Part shown: piece after piece, positions 51,472-59,574 of the stretch | Layout of the letters: the number at the start of each line of letters is the position of its first letter | Numbering within the stretch: the first letter of the stretch is position 1 | Assembly: GCF_900141855.1 (NCBI RefSeq) | Contig: NZ_FQYU01000002.1 | Location: 496,001-560,000, forward strand | Source: Pseudozobellia thermophila | Lineage (GTDB): Bacteria; Bacteroidota; Bacteroidia; Flavobacteriales; Flavobacteriaceae | Direction: 5' to 3' | Length of the DNA stretch: 64,000 bases | Program-made: the position numbers and the translations under genes | Notes under the pieces: generated by a model | Databases searched by the model: none | What the model was told of the DNA's origin: nothing | What the model saw: only the letters and a program-made list of their open reading frames with translations

Positions 51472-52722
51472 ATGGAAACATCAGCAAATGTATCGGCTCC
51501 TAACGCCAACAGACTTTTTTATGCAAGTTGTTTTGCATTGATAACCACCGCCTTTTCGTTCAGTATCAGGGCGGGTATTTTACCGCAACTCGGGGAAGAA
51601 CTTAGCTTAACGGCCGAGCAATTGGGATTCATCAATTCGATGTGGTTCCTTGGCTTTCCCATTTCCATGGTCATAGGCGGATTGATCTACCACAAAGTAG
51701 GCGGAAAGGCCATTATGCAATTTGCCTTTTTTGCCCATGCCGTAGGTATAATCCTTACCATTTATTCAGGCAGCTATGTTGGCCTTTTAATCTCGACCTT
51801 GCTAATCGGTTTGGGCAACGGATGTACCGAAGCCGCCTGTAACCCTATGATCGCCGATGCCTACCAAGGCACCCGAATGAGCAAGATGCTCAACCGTTTT
51901 CACATGTGGTTCCCTGGGGGCATTGTAGTCGGAAGTTTGATTTCCAAGTTCATAACCGACCTGGGAATGAGCTGGGAGACCCAGATTTGGATCATTATGA
52001 TCCCGACCCTTATTTACGCCTATCTATTCTTCGGACAATCTTGGCCCAAGGCCAAAGTTGAGGAAGGTGCCACACTTACAGGTAATTTAAAGGCCATGGT
52101 CTCGCCTCTGTTCCTCTTTATGGTCGTATGTATGGCCTTGACGGCGGCATCTGAATTTATTCCACAACAGTGGTCAAGTATCATCCTTGCCAAAAGTGGC
52201 GCCCAACCCATGCTCATCCTAGCCCTTGTTACGGGTATCATGGCGGTTGCCCGCTATTTTGGTGGCGAGATGGTGCACAAGTTCGACCAAACGGGAGTTT
52301 TATTGGGGTCTGCGGTTTTGGCGGCCATCGGCATCTACCTCTTTAGTACACAAACGGGGGCAATGGCTTATATAGCCGCTGTTTTCTTTGCATTGGGCGT
52401 TGCCTATTTCTGGCCCAACATGATCGGCTTCGTTGCCGATAAGATTCCAAAAAGTGGTGCATTGGGCCTATCTATCATGGGAGCCGTCGGTATGTTCTCG
52501 CAAACCATCTTTCAACCCATAACAGGTAGATGGATCGATAGCGACCTGGAAAAAGTGGCCGCTAGGGGGTTGACCGGTGACGAGCTCGAATTGGTGGCCG
52601 GGCAGGAAACCATGCGCACCATAACCATTTTCCCGATCATTCTCATCGTATTGTTTACCATACTTTATTTTTGGGTACGTAACAATAAGGCCAAGGCACA
52701 GGCCGAATCGGCTTCCGCATAA
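51472..52722 (+). CDS. MFS transporter (sugar-permease type)
   Basis: A 416-residue major facilitator with 12 hydrophobic helices. The loop 2-3 region reads WFLGFPISMVIGGLIYHKVG; LLIGLGNGCTEAACNPMIAD is the helix-4 segment typical of sugar (FucP-like) and related permeases, while the nitrate-transporter signature is absent. It is divergent from the Tat Gfo/Idh gene and ends at a terminator shared with the rubredoxin gene. It most likely imports a sugar released by the neighbouring sulfatase or oxidoreductase activities, with the substrate undetermined. Confidence 0.88.
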   Translation: METSANVSAPNANRLFYASCFALITTAFSFSIRAGILPQLGEELSLTAEQLGFINSMWFLGFPISMVIGGLIYHKVGGKAIMQFAFFAHAVGIILTIYSGSYVGLLISTLLIGLGNGCTEAACNPMIADAYQGTRMSKMLNRFHMWFPGGIVVGSLISKFITDLGMSWETQIWIIMIPTLIYAYLFFGQSWPKAKVEEGATLTGNLKAMVSPLFLFMVVCMALTAASEFIPQQWSSIILAKSGAQPMLILALVTGIMAVARYFGGEMVHKFDQTGVLLGSAVLAAIGIYLFSTQTGAMAYIAAVFFALGVAYFWPNMIGFVADKIPKSGALGLSIMGAVGMFSQTIFQPITGRWIDSDLEKVAARGLTGDELELVAGQETMRTITIFPIILIVLFTILYFWVRNNKAKAQAESASA

Positions 52723-52746
52723 GTGGCAGGCTTGATATTTATAGCA

Positions 52747-52772
52747 AACGGCCCAATATGGGCCGTTTTTTT
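52747..52772. terminator. Terminator between the MFS and rubredoxin-domain genes
   Basis: AACGGCCC (52747-52754), loop AATAT, GGGCCGTT (52760-52767), then TTTTT. The U-tract favours the plus strand; the reverse direction has a shorter tract (TTTGCTAT). Confidence 0.85.
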
Positions 52773-52777
52773 GTTTG

Positions 52778-54235
52778 TCATATCCTGATTTCGGTCAGTT
52801 CGAACCCTGCCTTCGAGGTCTCACAAACGGGGCAGGTATAGCTTTCGGGTATTTCGGAAAAAGGAATGCCCGGGGGAATGTTCGAACCTACATCGCCATA
52901 GTGCTCGTCGTAGACCGTTAGACAGGCGGTACATTGATAGACCTTGCGAACAGGTTGTTCCTTCATTGGGCTTGCCGGGGTAGAAGCCACGACCTTCGGT
53001 TCGGAACCCAGTTGGTCGAAATATTTTTTACTGAGTTCCATAAGCAGGCCTGGGAGCTCAATTTTATCCACATCTTGGGCGAATGGACGATATTTTTGGT
53101 TGTTCGGGTCAAAGTTCTCTGCATGAAGAACGTTGTAGGTAGGCCTTACGTCAAAATCTTTTATAATCGAGGGCGGGGCGTTTTTTTCGATTATAACCGA
53201 GGCGAAATGGGAACGCTTGCCTACGTCGTTGCTTATTCCAAAGGTCAGTCCGTAGGTGCTGATGTCATTCTGGTCAAAACTGCGCACCAAAAACTTCTTA
53301 AGCTCAAGGGCTTCCCGATCATCAACGGGCAGGTGCCAATTCATTTCCAACTGCGAATGCCTTACGTTGATTCCCCTTTGGCCCAAAAAGCGCTCCAGCC
53401 CGTCGCGGCCCGATTTTTTTATCCCCTTTACAATAAAGGATTTCCAGGGGGTTATACAAATCTTGCCGATACTGTTGTCCAAACAAAAACCACACAGCTC
53501 CTTTAAGAACCCCAGGTCGTACCTATTGTTGCGCCAATAGAGCCCCAACCAATATTGGTCAAGCCCCATTCTGTTCATGCCCTCGTAGTATGGAAACTTG
53601 ATATAGGGAACCTTCAACACCCTATCCATCGTTCGGCTGTTGGTATTCAGCCTTTTGTTCAAGATGAACGAGAGCTCATCGACGTTGTCCACATCTTCAT
53701 AAAGGTCTTCGATGGCCTTGGCAACGGCGGTGATGTCCCAACTGTAGATCAGTACCGGATAGTAGGCTGCCTTTTCCCAGCCCGGCAGTTTTATGTTCAG
53801 GTACCAATAATCTTCGTTTTCAGAGGCGATAAAGTTGAGATTGCCATTGAACAGGGGCACCAAACGCTGTTTTGGGTCGGTAATGTTTATTTTCAGCCTG
53901 GGACCGTAATCGAAGCCCTCAAGGATATAGAGGTAGGTCGAGCCTTTCAACCAATGGGTCATTTCAAAAATATCGGCGGCGACATAGGACGATACGATAT
54001 TCTGTACGCTTCTATCGGATTCGACATCGATATCAAATTTTGAGATATTATCGAGAAAGGTATCACCTCCCCCTTCCAAGGGGAACAACAAATCCTGTCT
54101 CGAACCAAAAAACACTTCCTTCAGTCCCACGGCCTCGAGCATGGCAATGCCATCTTTGAGTTCCCCTGGCGAAGTAACGCCCCCCTTGATCATTATCCTA
54201 TGTAAGTTTTTGCCCATGACAATATCGTATTTCAT
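52778..54235 (-). CDS. Nitrite-reductase-like protein with a C-terminal rubredoxin domain; no siroheme cysteines
   Basis: The 485-residue protein has N-terminal repeats like the ferredoxin-like half-domains of nitrite and sulfite reductases (GGVTSPGELKDGIAMLEAVG, then FFGSRQDLLFPLEGG; later YPYYEG-like FPYYEGMNRMGLDQYWLGLY and ITPWKSFIVKGIKKS). It lacks the C-x5-C and C-x3-C sites that hold the siroheme [4Fe-4S] cluster: outside the rubredoxin only CGFC and one more cysteine are present. The last 50 residues are a rubredoxin (CTACLTVYD near residue 435 and CPVCETSKAGFE). It follows the fused nitrate reductase gene by about 37 bp, and so is likely an electron-transfer or structural partner in nitrate assimilation. 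No signal peptide. Confidence 0.85.
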   Translation of the reverse strand: MKYDIVMGKNLHRIMIKGGVTSPGELKDGIAMLEAVGLKEVFFGSRQDLLFPLEGGGDTFLDNISKFDIDVESDRSVQNIVSSYVAADIFEMTHWLKGSTYLYILEGFDYGPRLKINITDPKQRLVPLFNGNLNFIASENEDYWYLNIKLPGWEKAAYYPVLIYSWDITAVAKAIEDLYEDVDNVDELSFILNKRLNTNSRTMDRVLKVPYIKFPYYEGMNRMGLDQYWLGLYWRNNRYDLGFLKELCGFCLDNSIGKICITPWKSFIVKGIKKSGRDGLERFLGQRGINVRHSQLEMNWHLPVDDREALELKKFLVRSFDQNDISTYGLTFGISNDVGKRSHFASVIIEKNAPPSIIKDFDVRPTYNVLHAENFDPNNQKYRPFAQDVDKIELPGLLMELSKKYFDQLGSEPKVVASTPASPMKEQPVRKVYQCTACLTVYDEHYGDVGSNIPPGIPFSEIPESYTCPVCETSKAGFELTEIRI

Positions 54236-54272
54236 TCGCTATTCTTCGCATATCGTTCCCTCCACCCCGTTT

Positions 54273-57200
54273 TCAACGGGTCGCTCCCTGCAATTGTGCG
54301 GTCAGGATTTCCTGAATCTCCGGTTTGCAGCTCCCGCATCCCAGTCCGGCACCGGTCTGAGAACAAACAGCGGCAAACTCATGGCAGCCGTTGGTTATGG
54401 TTTCGATCAAATTGCCTTCGCCAACCTGACTACACGAACAGACCAATTTACCCTTTAGGGGTACCGATGCGCTGTTTCCCCTCAGAAGTTCATCGCGCTT
54501 TTCCGACAGTTCGATTTCGTCTTCGATAAGCCGTTTAAATTCGGCGAATTCATTTTTATCTCCCATCAAAATGGCCCCCACCAAGATGTCGTCCTTCACG
54601 ATGCATTTCTTGTAATACCGTTTACTGGTATCCATAAAAATAATCTCTTCGTAATCCGGATCATTGCCAGGCGTGTTCACCATGCCCAAACTGCACAGGT
54701 CGAGGTCTTCGAACTTTAAAATATTCATCAATACCGATCCCCTGTACCTACTGCCATAATCGCCTAAAATGTACTTGGCCGCAATATCGGCCTGTTGCTC
54801 GGCGGCCGAGGTAATACCGAACAAGGCATTGTTGTACTCGGCTATTTCGCCCAGGGCAAAAATATCAGGGGCACTGGTCTGCAAATAATCGTTGACCACC
54901 ACTCCCCTACTGGTATCGATATCGGCCATTTTGGCCAGCTCGATGTTCGGCCTTGTACCAATGGCATATACAACGGCATTGCAGGCAATGGTGCGCCCCG
55001 TTTTAAGGGTTACCGACAAAATATGGTCTTGTTTCCTTTCCTCAAATACCGTACTCACCTCATTATCGAAATAAAGGGCGATCCCCCGTTCCGATACGTC
55101 TTCGGCCAGCAGCCTGCTGGCCACGGGATCGAGCTGCCTTTCCATCAACCTCGGCGCCCGCTGGATAATACTAATGTTGATGTTTCTTTTTTTGAGGGCC
55201 GCTGCCAGCTCAAGCCCCAACAGTCCGCCCCCCACAATAACCACATGCTGTTCCTCGGCGGGGAGGCCCGTTTCCCTTAAATACCTTCGCAAACTATCGG
55301 CATCACCGCGTTCGCGCATGGTGAACCGACCGGGGAGCTTGATCTGGACGCCACTGGGCACAAAGGCCCGGCTTCCGGTGGCCAAAATCAAGATATCATA
55401 GCTGTGTACCTTGCCACAATCGTCGACGATTTTTTTGTTTACCTTGTCTATTTCGGTAATTCCCAACCCCGAATGCAAGTTTAGGCCGAGCTTTTTAACC
55501 TCTCCCTTTTTTAGTTTTTCCAAGGCCGGCCATGTGAGTTCCTCGCTTACGTATTCGGGCAGCAGTACCCGATTGTAGAAGGGGTGCTCCTCCCTTGAAA
55601 AAACGTGTACCTCGTCTACCTTGTTGGTAGCCCGGTACGTTTGTACAAAACGATAGGCCGCCGCCCCGGCCCCAATGACCACTACCTTCTGTTTGGGTTT
55701 TACGAACTTCCCCACCTGAACCGCGCAATATTTAAAATCAGGCTCCTTTGATATGGGGTCGACCAAATCGTTTGTTATGTTATTGGCCCGGCCAAAATCG
55801 TTGTTTAAAACCTTGCCCCAGTGCATGGGTAAAAAGACCACGCGCTCCCGAATATCAAAGTTCACCTTTACCTTCACCTGAACCTGCCCCCTACGGCTTT
55901 TTACGATCGCCACATCGCCATCCTTCAAGTCCCTAAGGTAGGCATCTACCTTGTTCATCTCAAGATAGGGTTCGGGGATATGGGCAAGCAGGCGTTTTAC
56001 CTTGCCGGTCTTGGTGCGCGTGTGCCACTGATCTCGTACCCTTCCGGTATTCAATATCAAGGGAAACGTTGAATCGGTTTCCTCGGATTGGTTGTAAAGT
56101 TTGGGAGGGACATTGAAATGGGATTTTTGATCGTTCGTATAAAACCGCAAATCGGTAAACAACCTGGGGGTGCCCATGTGTTTTGGATCTGGCACCGGCC
56201 ATTGAAAACTGCCTTCGTCCTTCAGGCGGCGATGCGACAATCCGGAAATATCGATATGGGTTCCCTTTGTCAACAGGCAGTGCTCGTCGTAAACTTCCCC
56301 CGCGTTTTTATAATCAAAGCCCTTGAACCCCATATGTTGGGCAAAACGCCATAGAATCTCGGCATCGGGAAGCGCTTCCCCCGGAGGGTCGATCACTTGG
56401 GGCAAATAGCTGATCCGCCGTTCCGAATTCGTCATCGTCCCTTCCTTCTCCAACCAACCGGCGGCCGGCAAGAGCAAGTCGGCAAATTGGGTCGTCTCCG
56501 ACCTGTGCGAAATGTCCTGGACCACGACGAAGCTGGCTTTTTTCAACGCCCGTTCGACCTTGTGCGAGTTCGGCAGACTTACAACGGGGTTGGTACAGAT
56601 GATCCATATGGCCTTCAATTTACCGCGGTCCAGTGCATCGAACATCTCGGTTGCCGTATAGCCGGCTTCGCCCGATATGGCCTTACAGCCCCAAAATTCG
56701 GCCACTTCCTTTCTATGTTTCGGGTTTCCGAGGTCTTTGTGGGCCGCAAGCAGGCTTGCCATCCCCCCTACCTCACGACCGCCCATGGCATTGGGTTGGC
56801 CCGTAAGTGAAAAAGGTCCGGACCCTGGTTTGCCGATCTGGCCGGTCAACAAGGACAGGTTGAGCAGGGCCATGTTCTTAGCCACCCCGATGACACTCTG
56901 GTTGAGTCCCATCGTCCACATCGAAATAAAAGCTTTGGCATTGCCTATAAAGCCCGCGGCCTTTCGAATATCGTCAACCGCAATACCACATAGCTCGGCC
57001 GCCCTTTTAAGGGATAGCTCAAAGGCCGTCTTTTTGCAGGCTTCAAAATTGGAGGTGTGCTGCTTTATAAATTTTTTGTCAATTTTCCTTTTTTCGATCA
57101 ACCATCGGGCCAAGGCATTGAAAAGGATGACATCGGTACCGGGCAGGATCTGGAGGTGAAGGTCGGCTATGGCACAAGTCTGTGTCTTTCTAGGATCTAC

Positions 57201-57806
57201 CACGATAATTTTCACGTTCGGGTTTTCGGCCTTGTGTTTTTCTATCCTGCGGAAGAGTATGGGGTGGCACCACGCCGGGTTGGCCCCGGCAATCAGAAAG
57301 CAGTCCGACAGTTCGATATCGTCATAGGAAATTGGGACGGAATCCTCGCCCAACATTTTCTTATAGCCTACCACCGCCGAACTCATACAAAGCCTGGAAT
57401 TCGTATCTATGTTATTCGTGCCAATAAAGCCTTTGGCGAGTTTATTGACCAGGTAATATTCTTCGGTCAGGCATTGCCCCGAGACATAAAACCCGACACT
57501 GTCGGGACCGTGCCTATCTATAATACTCTTGAAAACCGCCGCGGCCCTTTCAAAAGCCGAATCCCAAGATACCCGCTGCATAGGATGGTTGCGGCTCCAA
57601 CGCATTTGGGGAAACAAAATGCGGTCCGTTGTGTCTTGGGCCACATAATTTAAGTTTTTACCCTTTGAACACAACATGCCCTTGTTTACGGGGTAGGATA
57701 CGTCGCCCTCTACGGTGATGGTACCTTTCGAATCAACTGAAACATCCATACCGCAGCCCACCCCGCAATACGAACAAATGGTCTTATTCACTTTCTTTTT
57801 CAACAT
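54273..57806 (-). CDS. Assimilatory nitrate reductase fused to FAD/NAD(P)H and BFD [2Fe-2S] domains
   Basis: A 1177-residue cytosolic fusion. Residues 1-60 bind a [4Fe-4S] cluster (ICSYCGVGCGMDV, fourth cysteine in KGMLCSKGKN). The molybdopterin catalytic domain follows (SRLCMSSAVVGYKKML, AGANPAWCHPILFRR, MWTMGLNQSVIGVAKN), then the dinucleotide-binding domain ending near residue 690 (NTGRVRDQWHTRTKTG). From about 705 there is an NirB-like FAD/NAD domain (VVVIGAGAAAYRF, VVIVGGGLLGLELAAAL, ALGEIAEY). Near 1123 a BFD-type [2Fe-2S] domain has CSCSQVGEGN and GLGCGSCKPEIQEI. The single chain can therefore take electrons from NAD(P)H to nitrate. A palindrome with a TACGTA core lies upstream of the start. 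Confidence 0.95.
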   Translation of the reverse strand: MLKKKVNKTICSYCGVGCGMDVSVDSKGTITVEGDVSYPVNKGMLCSKGKNLNYVAQDTTDRILFPQMRWSRNHPMQRVSWDSAFERAAAVFKSIIDRHGPDSVGFYVSGQCLTEEYYLVNKLAKGFIGTNNIDTNSRLCMSSAVVGYKKMLGEDSVPISYDDIELSDCFLIAGANPAWCHPILFRRIEKHKAENPNVKIIVVDPRKTQTCAIADLHLQILPGTDVILFNALARWLIEKRKIDKKFIKQHTSNFEACKKTAFELSLKRAAELCGIAVDDIRKAAGFIGNAKAFISMWTMGLNQSVIGVAKNMALLNLSLLTGQIGKPGSGPFSLTGQPNAMGGREVGGMASLLAAHKDLGNPKHRKEVAEFWGCKAISGEAGYTATEMFDALDRGKLKAIWIICTNPVVSLPNSHKVERALKKASFVVVQDISHRSETTQFADLLLPAAGWLEKEGTMTNSERRISYLPQVIDPPGEALPDAEILWRFAQHMGFKGFDYKNAGEVYDEHCLLTKGTHIDISGLSHRRLKDEGSFQWPVPDPKHMGTPRLFTDLRFYTNDQKSHFNVPPKLYNQSEETDSTFPLILNTGRVRDQWHTRTKTGKVKRLLAHIPEPYLEMNKVDAYLRDLKDGDVAIVKSRRGQVQVKVKVNFDIRERVVFLPMHWGKVLNNDFGRANNITNDLVDPISKEPDFKYCAVQVGKFVKPKQKVVVIGAGAAAYRFVQTYRATNKVDEVHVFSREEHPFYNRVLLPEYVSEELTWPALEKLKKGEVKKLGLNLHSGLGITEIDKVNKKIVDDCGKVHSYDILILATGSRAFVPSGVQIKLPGRFTMRERGDADSLRRYLRETGLPAEEQHVVIVGGGLLGLELAAALKKRNINISIIQRAPRLMERQLDPVASRLLAEDVSERGIALYFDNEVSTVFEERKQDHILSVTLKTGRTIACNAVVYAIGTRPNIELAKMADIDTSRGVVVNDYLQTSAPDIFALGEIAEYNNALFGITSAAEQQADIAAKYILGDYGSRYRGSVLMNILKFEDLDLCSLGMVNTPGNDPDYEEIIFMDTSKRYYKKCIVKDDILVGAILMGDKNEFAEFKRLIEDEIELSEKRDELLRGNSASVPLKGKLVCSCSQVGEGNLIETITNGCHEFAAVCSQTGAGLGCGSCKPEIQEILTAQLQGATR

Positions 57807-58268
57807 CGTCAGGCTTTGATAACTATTACTGTGACATTTACGTATGCAAATTAAGAATATACGTATATATACGTAGTAATTATATCGTAAAAGTTGGGCG
57901 ATATTCTAAGAGTACCGTAAAAAATGGCCCCTTTATTCAAAAAATCCATCTTGGGCGGACTTTTAAGCCCCTTTCGGGGTATGTGGCATACAGTAAGGAT
58001 TGTGCCCCTACTTCCTCCGATGGCCGCTATCGTCATTTTTCGTTCACACATCGCGAAAGGAAAATTCCTTTGGGTGCCAAGGAAATCCGTGGCACAAGGC
58101 CTATGGGATTATATATCCTAAAAAAAACCGCCCCTAAATTCAATACCCGGTAAAATGTCCCAAAAAAATACCGATATGTATAAGAAATAATGCAATTCAT
58201 CCGTTATTTAAGTATTTCATCTTATATTCACACTACATAACCCCAAAAGGCAAACTCTTTTACTACCT
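57807..58268. other. 462-bp region between nitrate reductase and serine hydrolase genes
   Basis: No reading frame is convincing (the longest, plus 57924-58121 and minus 57851-58051, look random). It holds the nitrate reductase promoter region (TACGTA repeats, TTAATTTG near 57850) and a set of possible hairpins at 57968-58095: CCCC-TTTC-GGGG, CGAT/ATCG, AAAGGA/TCCTTT and GTGCCA/TGGCAC with flanking CCTT/AAGG. Confidence 0.5.
57839..57875 (-). promoter_or_regulatory. TACGTA repeat cluster at the nitrate reductase promoter
   Basis: TACGTATATATACGTA is a perfect 16-bp palindrome at 57860-57875, and another TACGTA lies at 57839-57844, 33 bp before the ATG. On the minus strand a TTAATTTG (one mismatch to TAnnTTTG) lies between them, so the palindrome would sit over the -33 region. 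The six-mer TACGTA is expected many times in the window by chance; the clustering is the point. Confidence 0.4.
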
Positions 58269-59567
58269 ATGAGGACATTTAAATTTTTGGCCGTATCTGT
58301 TTTTTTGACCCTTTCCCTTATTTATGCCACTTCAAGTAGCCCCTCATCAAAACCACATTCGGATACGGAGCAAACCGATCCTCCATCGGTTAAAAAAGAC
58401 CTTGCCAAAAACGGCCTCGATGCCGAAAAGTATGAGAGGAACAAGCTAAGGCTAAGCGCCGCATTAAGCTCCTATTTTCAAAAAGCGATCGCCTCGGGAG
58501 AAATCGTGGGAGCAGGGGTAAGTATCGTTCAGGGCGACAGTATAGTACTTGCCGAAGGTTTTGGAAAACGCAAACACAACGAAAACGATTTAGTGAACGG
58601 GGAAACCGTTTTTAGGCTCGGCTCGCTCTCCAAGGGATTTGCGGGTGTGCTCGCCGCCGATTTAAAAAACGAGGGGTATATCGAATGGAAGGATCGTGTT
58701 ATCGATTATCTGCCCCAGTTTCAACTAGGCGACCAAGACAACACCTCCCAGATTACCTTGGCCAATATTCTTTCGCACACTTCGGGAACCCCCTACCACA
58801 GTTTTACCAATCTTGTCGAAGCCGGTCTTCCCATGGAAACCATTGCCTCCCGATTCAAGGAAGTAGCCCCTATCAGTAAACCGGGTGCCATGTACAGTTA
58901 CCAAAATGCCATTTTTGCTTTGTGCGGGGAAGTTATGCGCAAGGCAACGGGCAACGAGATCAGCGCTTCGTTGAAGAACCGTTTTTTTACCCCTCTTGGT
59001 ATGTGCAGTACCTCAATGGACTACAACACCCTAAACCAAACCGTGAATGTGGCCCTGCCCCATGCCAAAAGGGGCAAAGGATGGAGAAGCCTTAAACTGA
59101 CCGACAACTATTACAATGCCATTGCGGCCGGTGGTATTAATGCCAGTGCCCACGATATGGCCAAGTGGATGCGTTTTTTACTCGGCCACAACCCCGAGGT
59201 AATGGACAAATCGGCCTTGGCGGAAGCCTTTACCCCATTTATCGAAATTACCGGGCACCATAAGTATTATCACAAATGGCCCGGCCATAAAAAGTCTTAT
59301 TACGGCTTCGGATGGCGCATACACAAGTTTGAAGAGGACGGTAGCGAAAAGACGATCTGGCACCACGGGGGCAGTGTAAACAACTACAGAAACGAGATAG
59401 CCGTATACCCAGAAGCCGATTTGGGCATTTGTGTCCTCTTGAGCAACAACTCAAAAATTGCCCGTACCGTTATCCCCGACCTCTATCAGATCGTCAAAGG
59501 GATCTACCGGCCGAATACCCGTGAAATTGCCCAGCACCACACGTCTGAAATGAACACGCCCCTCTAG
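58269..59567 (+). CDS. Secreted serine beta-lactamase-like hydrolase (S12/class C type)
   Basis: A 432-residue exported protein (signal peptide KFLAVSVFLTLSLIYAT). The catalytic serine and lysine lie in FRLGSLSKGFAGVLAADL (S119-x-x-K122), the tyrosine motif is YSYQNAIFALCGEVM (Y-x-N), and WHHGGSVNNYRNEIAVYPEA carries the HxG third motif. These three motifs define the beta-lactamase/transpeptidase-like family, including esterases, D-aminopeptidases and AmpC-type lactamases; the specificity is undefined. The tail after residue 400 is basic and short. It is convergent with the GH28 gene (8-bp gap), without a visible terminator. Confidence 0.92.
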   Translation: MRTFKFLAVSVFLTLSLIYATSSSPSSKPHSDTEQTDPPSVKKDLAKNGLDAEKYERNKLRLSAALSSYFQKAIASGEIVGAGVSIVQGDSIVLAEGFGKRKHNENDLVNGETVFRLGSLSKGFAGVLAADLKNEGYIEWKDRVIDYLPQFQLGDQDNTSQITLANILSHTSGTPYHSFTNLVEAGLPMETIASRFKEVAPISKPGAMYSYQNAIFALCGEVMRKATGNEISASLKNRFFTPLGMCSTSMDYNTLNQTVNVALPHAKRGKGWRSLKLTDNYYNAIAAGGINASAHDMAKWMRFLLGHNPEVMDKSALAEAFTPFIEITGHHKYYHKWPGHKKSYYGFGWRIHKFEEDGSEKTIWHHGGSVNNYRNEIAVYPEADLGICVLLSNNSKIARTVIPDLYQIVKGIYRPNTREIAQHHTSEMNTPL

Positions 59568-59574
59568 GTCCTTC

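Noticed and set aside
51472-52722. MFS transporter as a nitrate/nitrite carrier because it is next to nitrate reductase
   Set aside because: It is convergent with the nitrate operon across a strong terminator, lacks the nitrate-transporter signature and instead resembles sugar permeases divergent from a Gfo/Idh enzyme.
53555-54043. Plus-strand 162-residue frame opposite the rubredoxin-domain gene
   Set aside because: Shadow frame without motifs, entirely inside a well-supported minus-strand gene.
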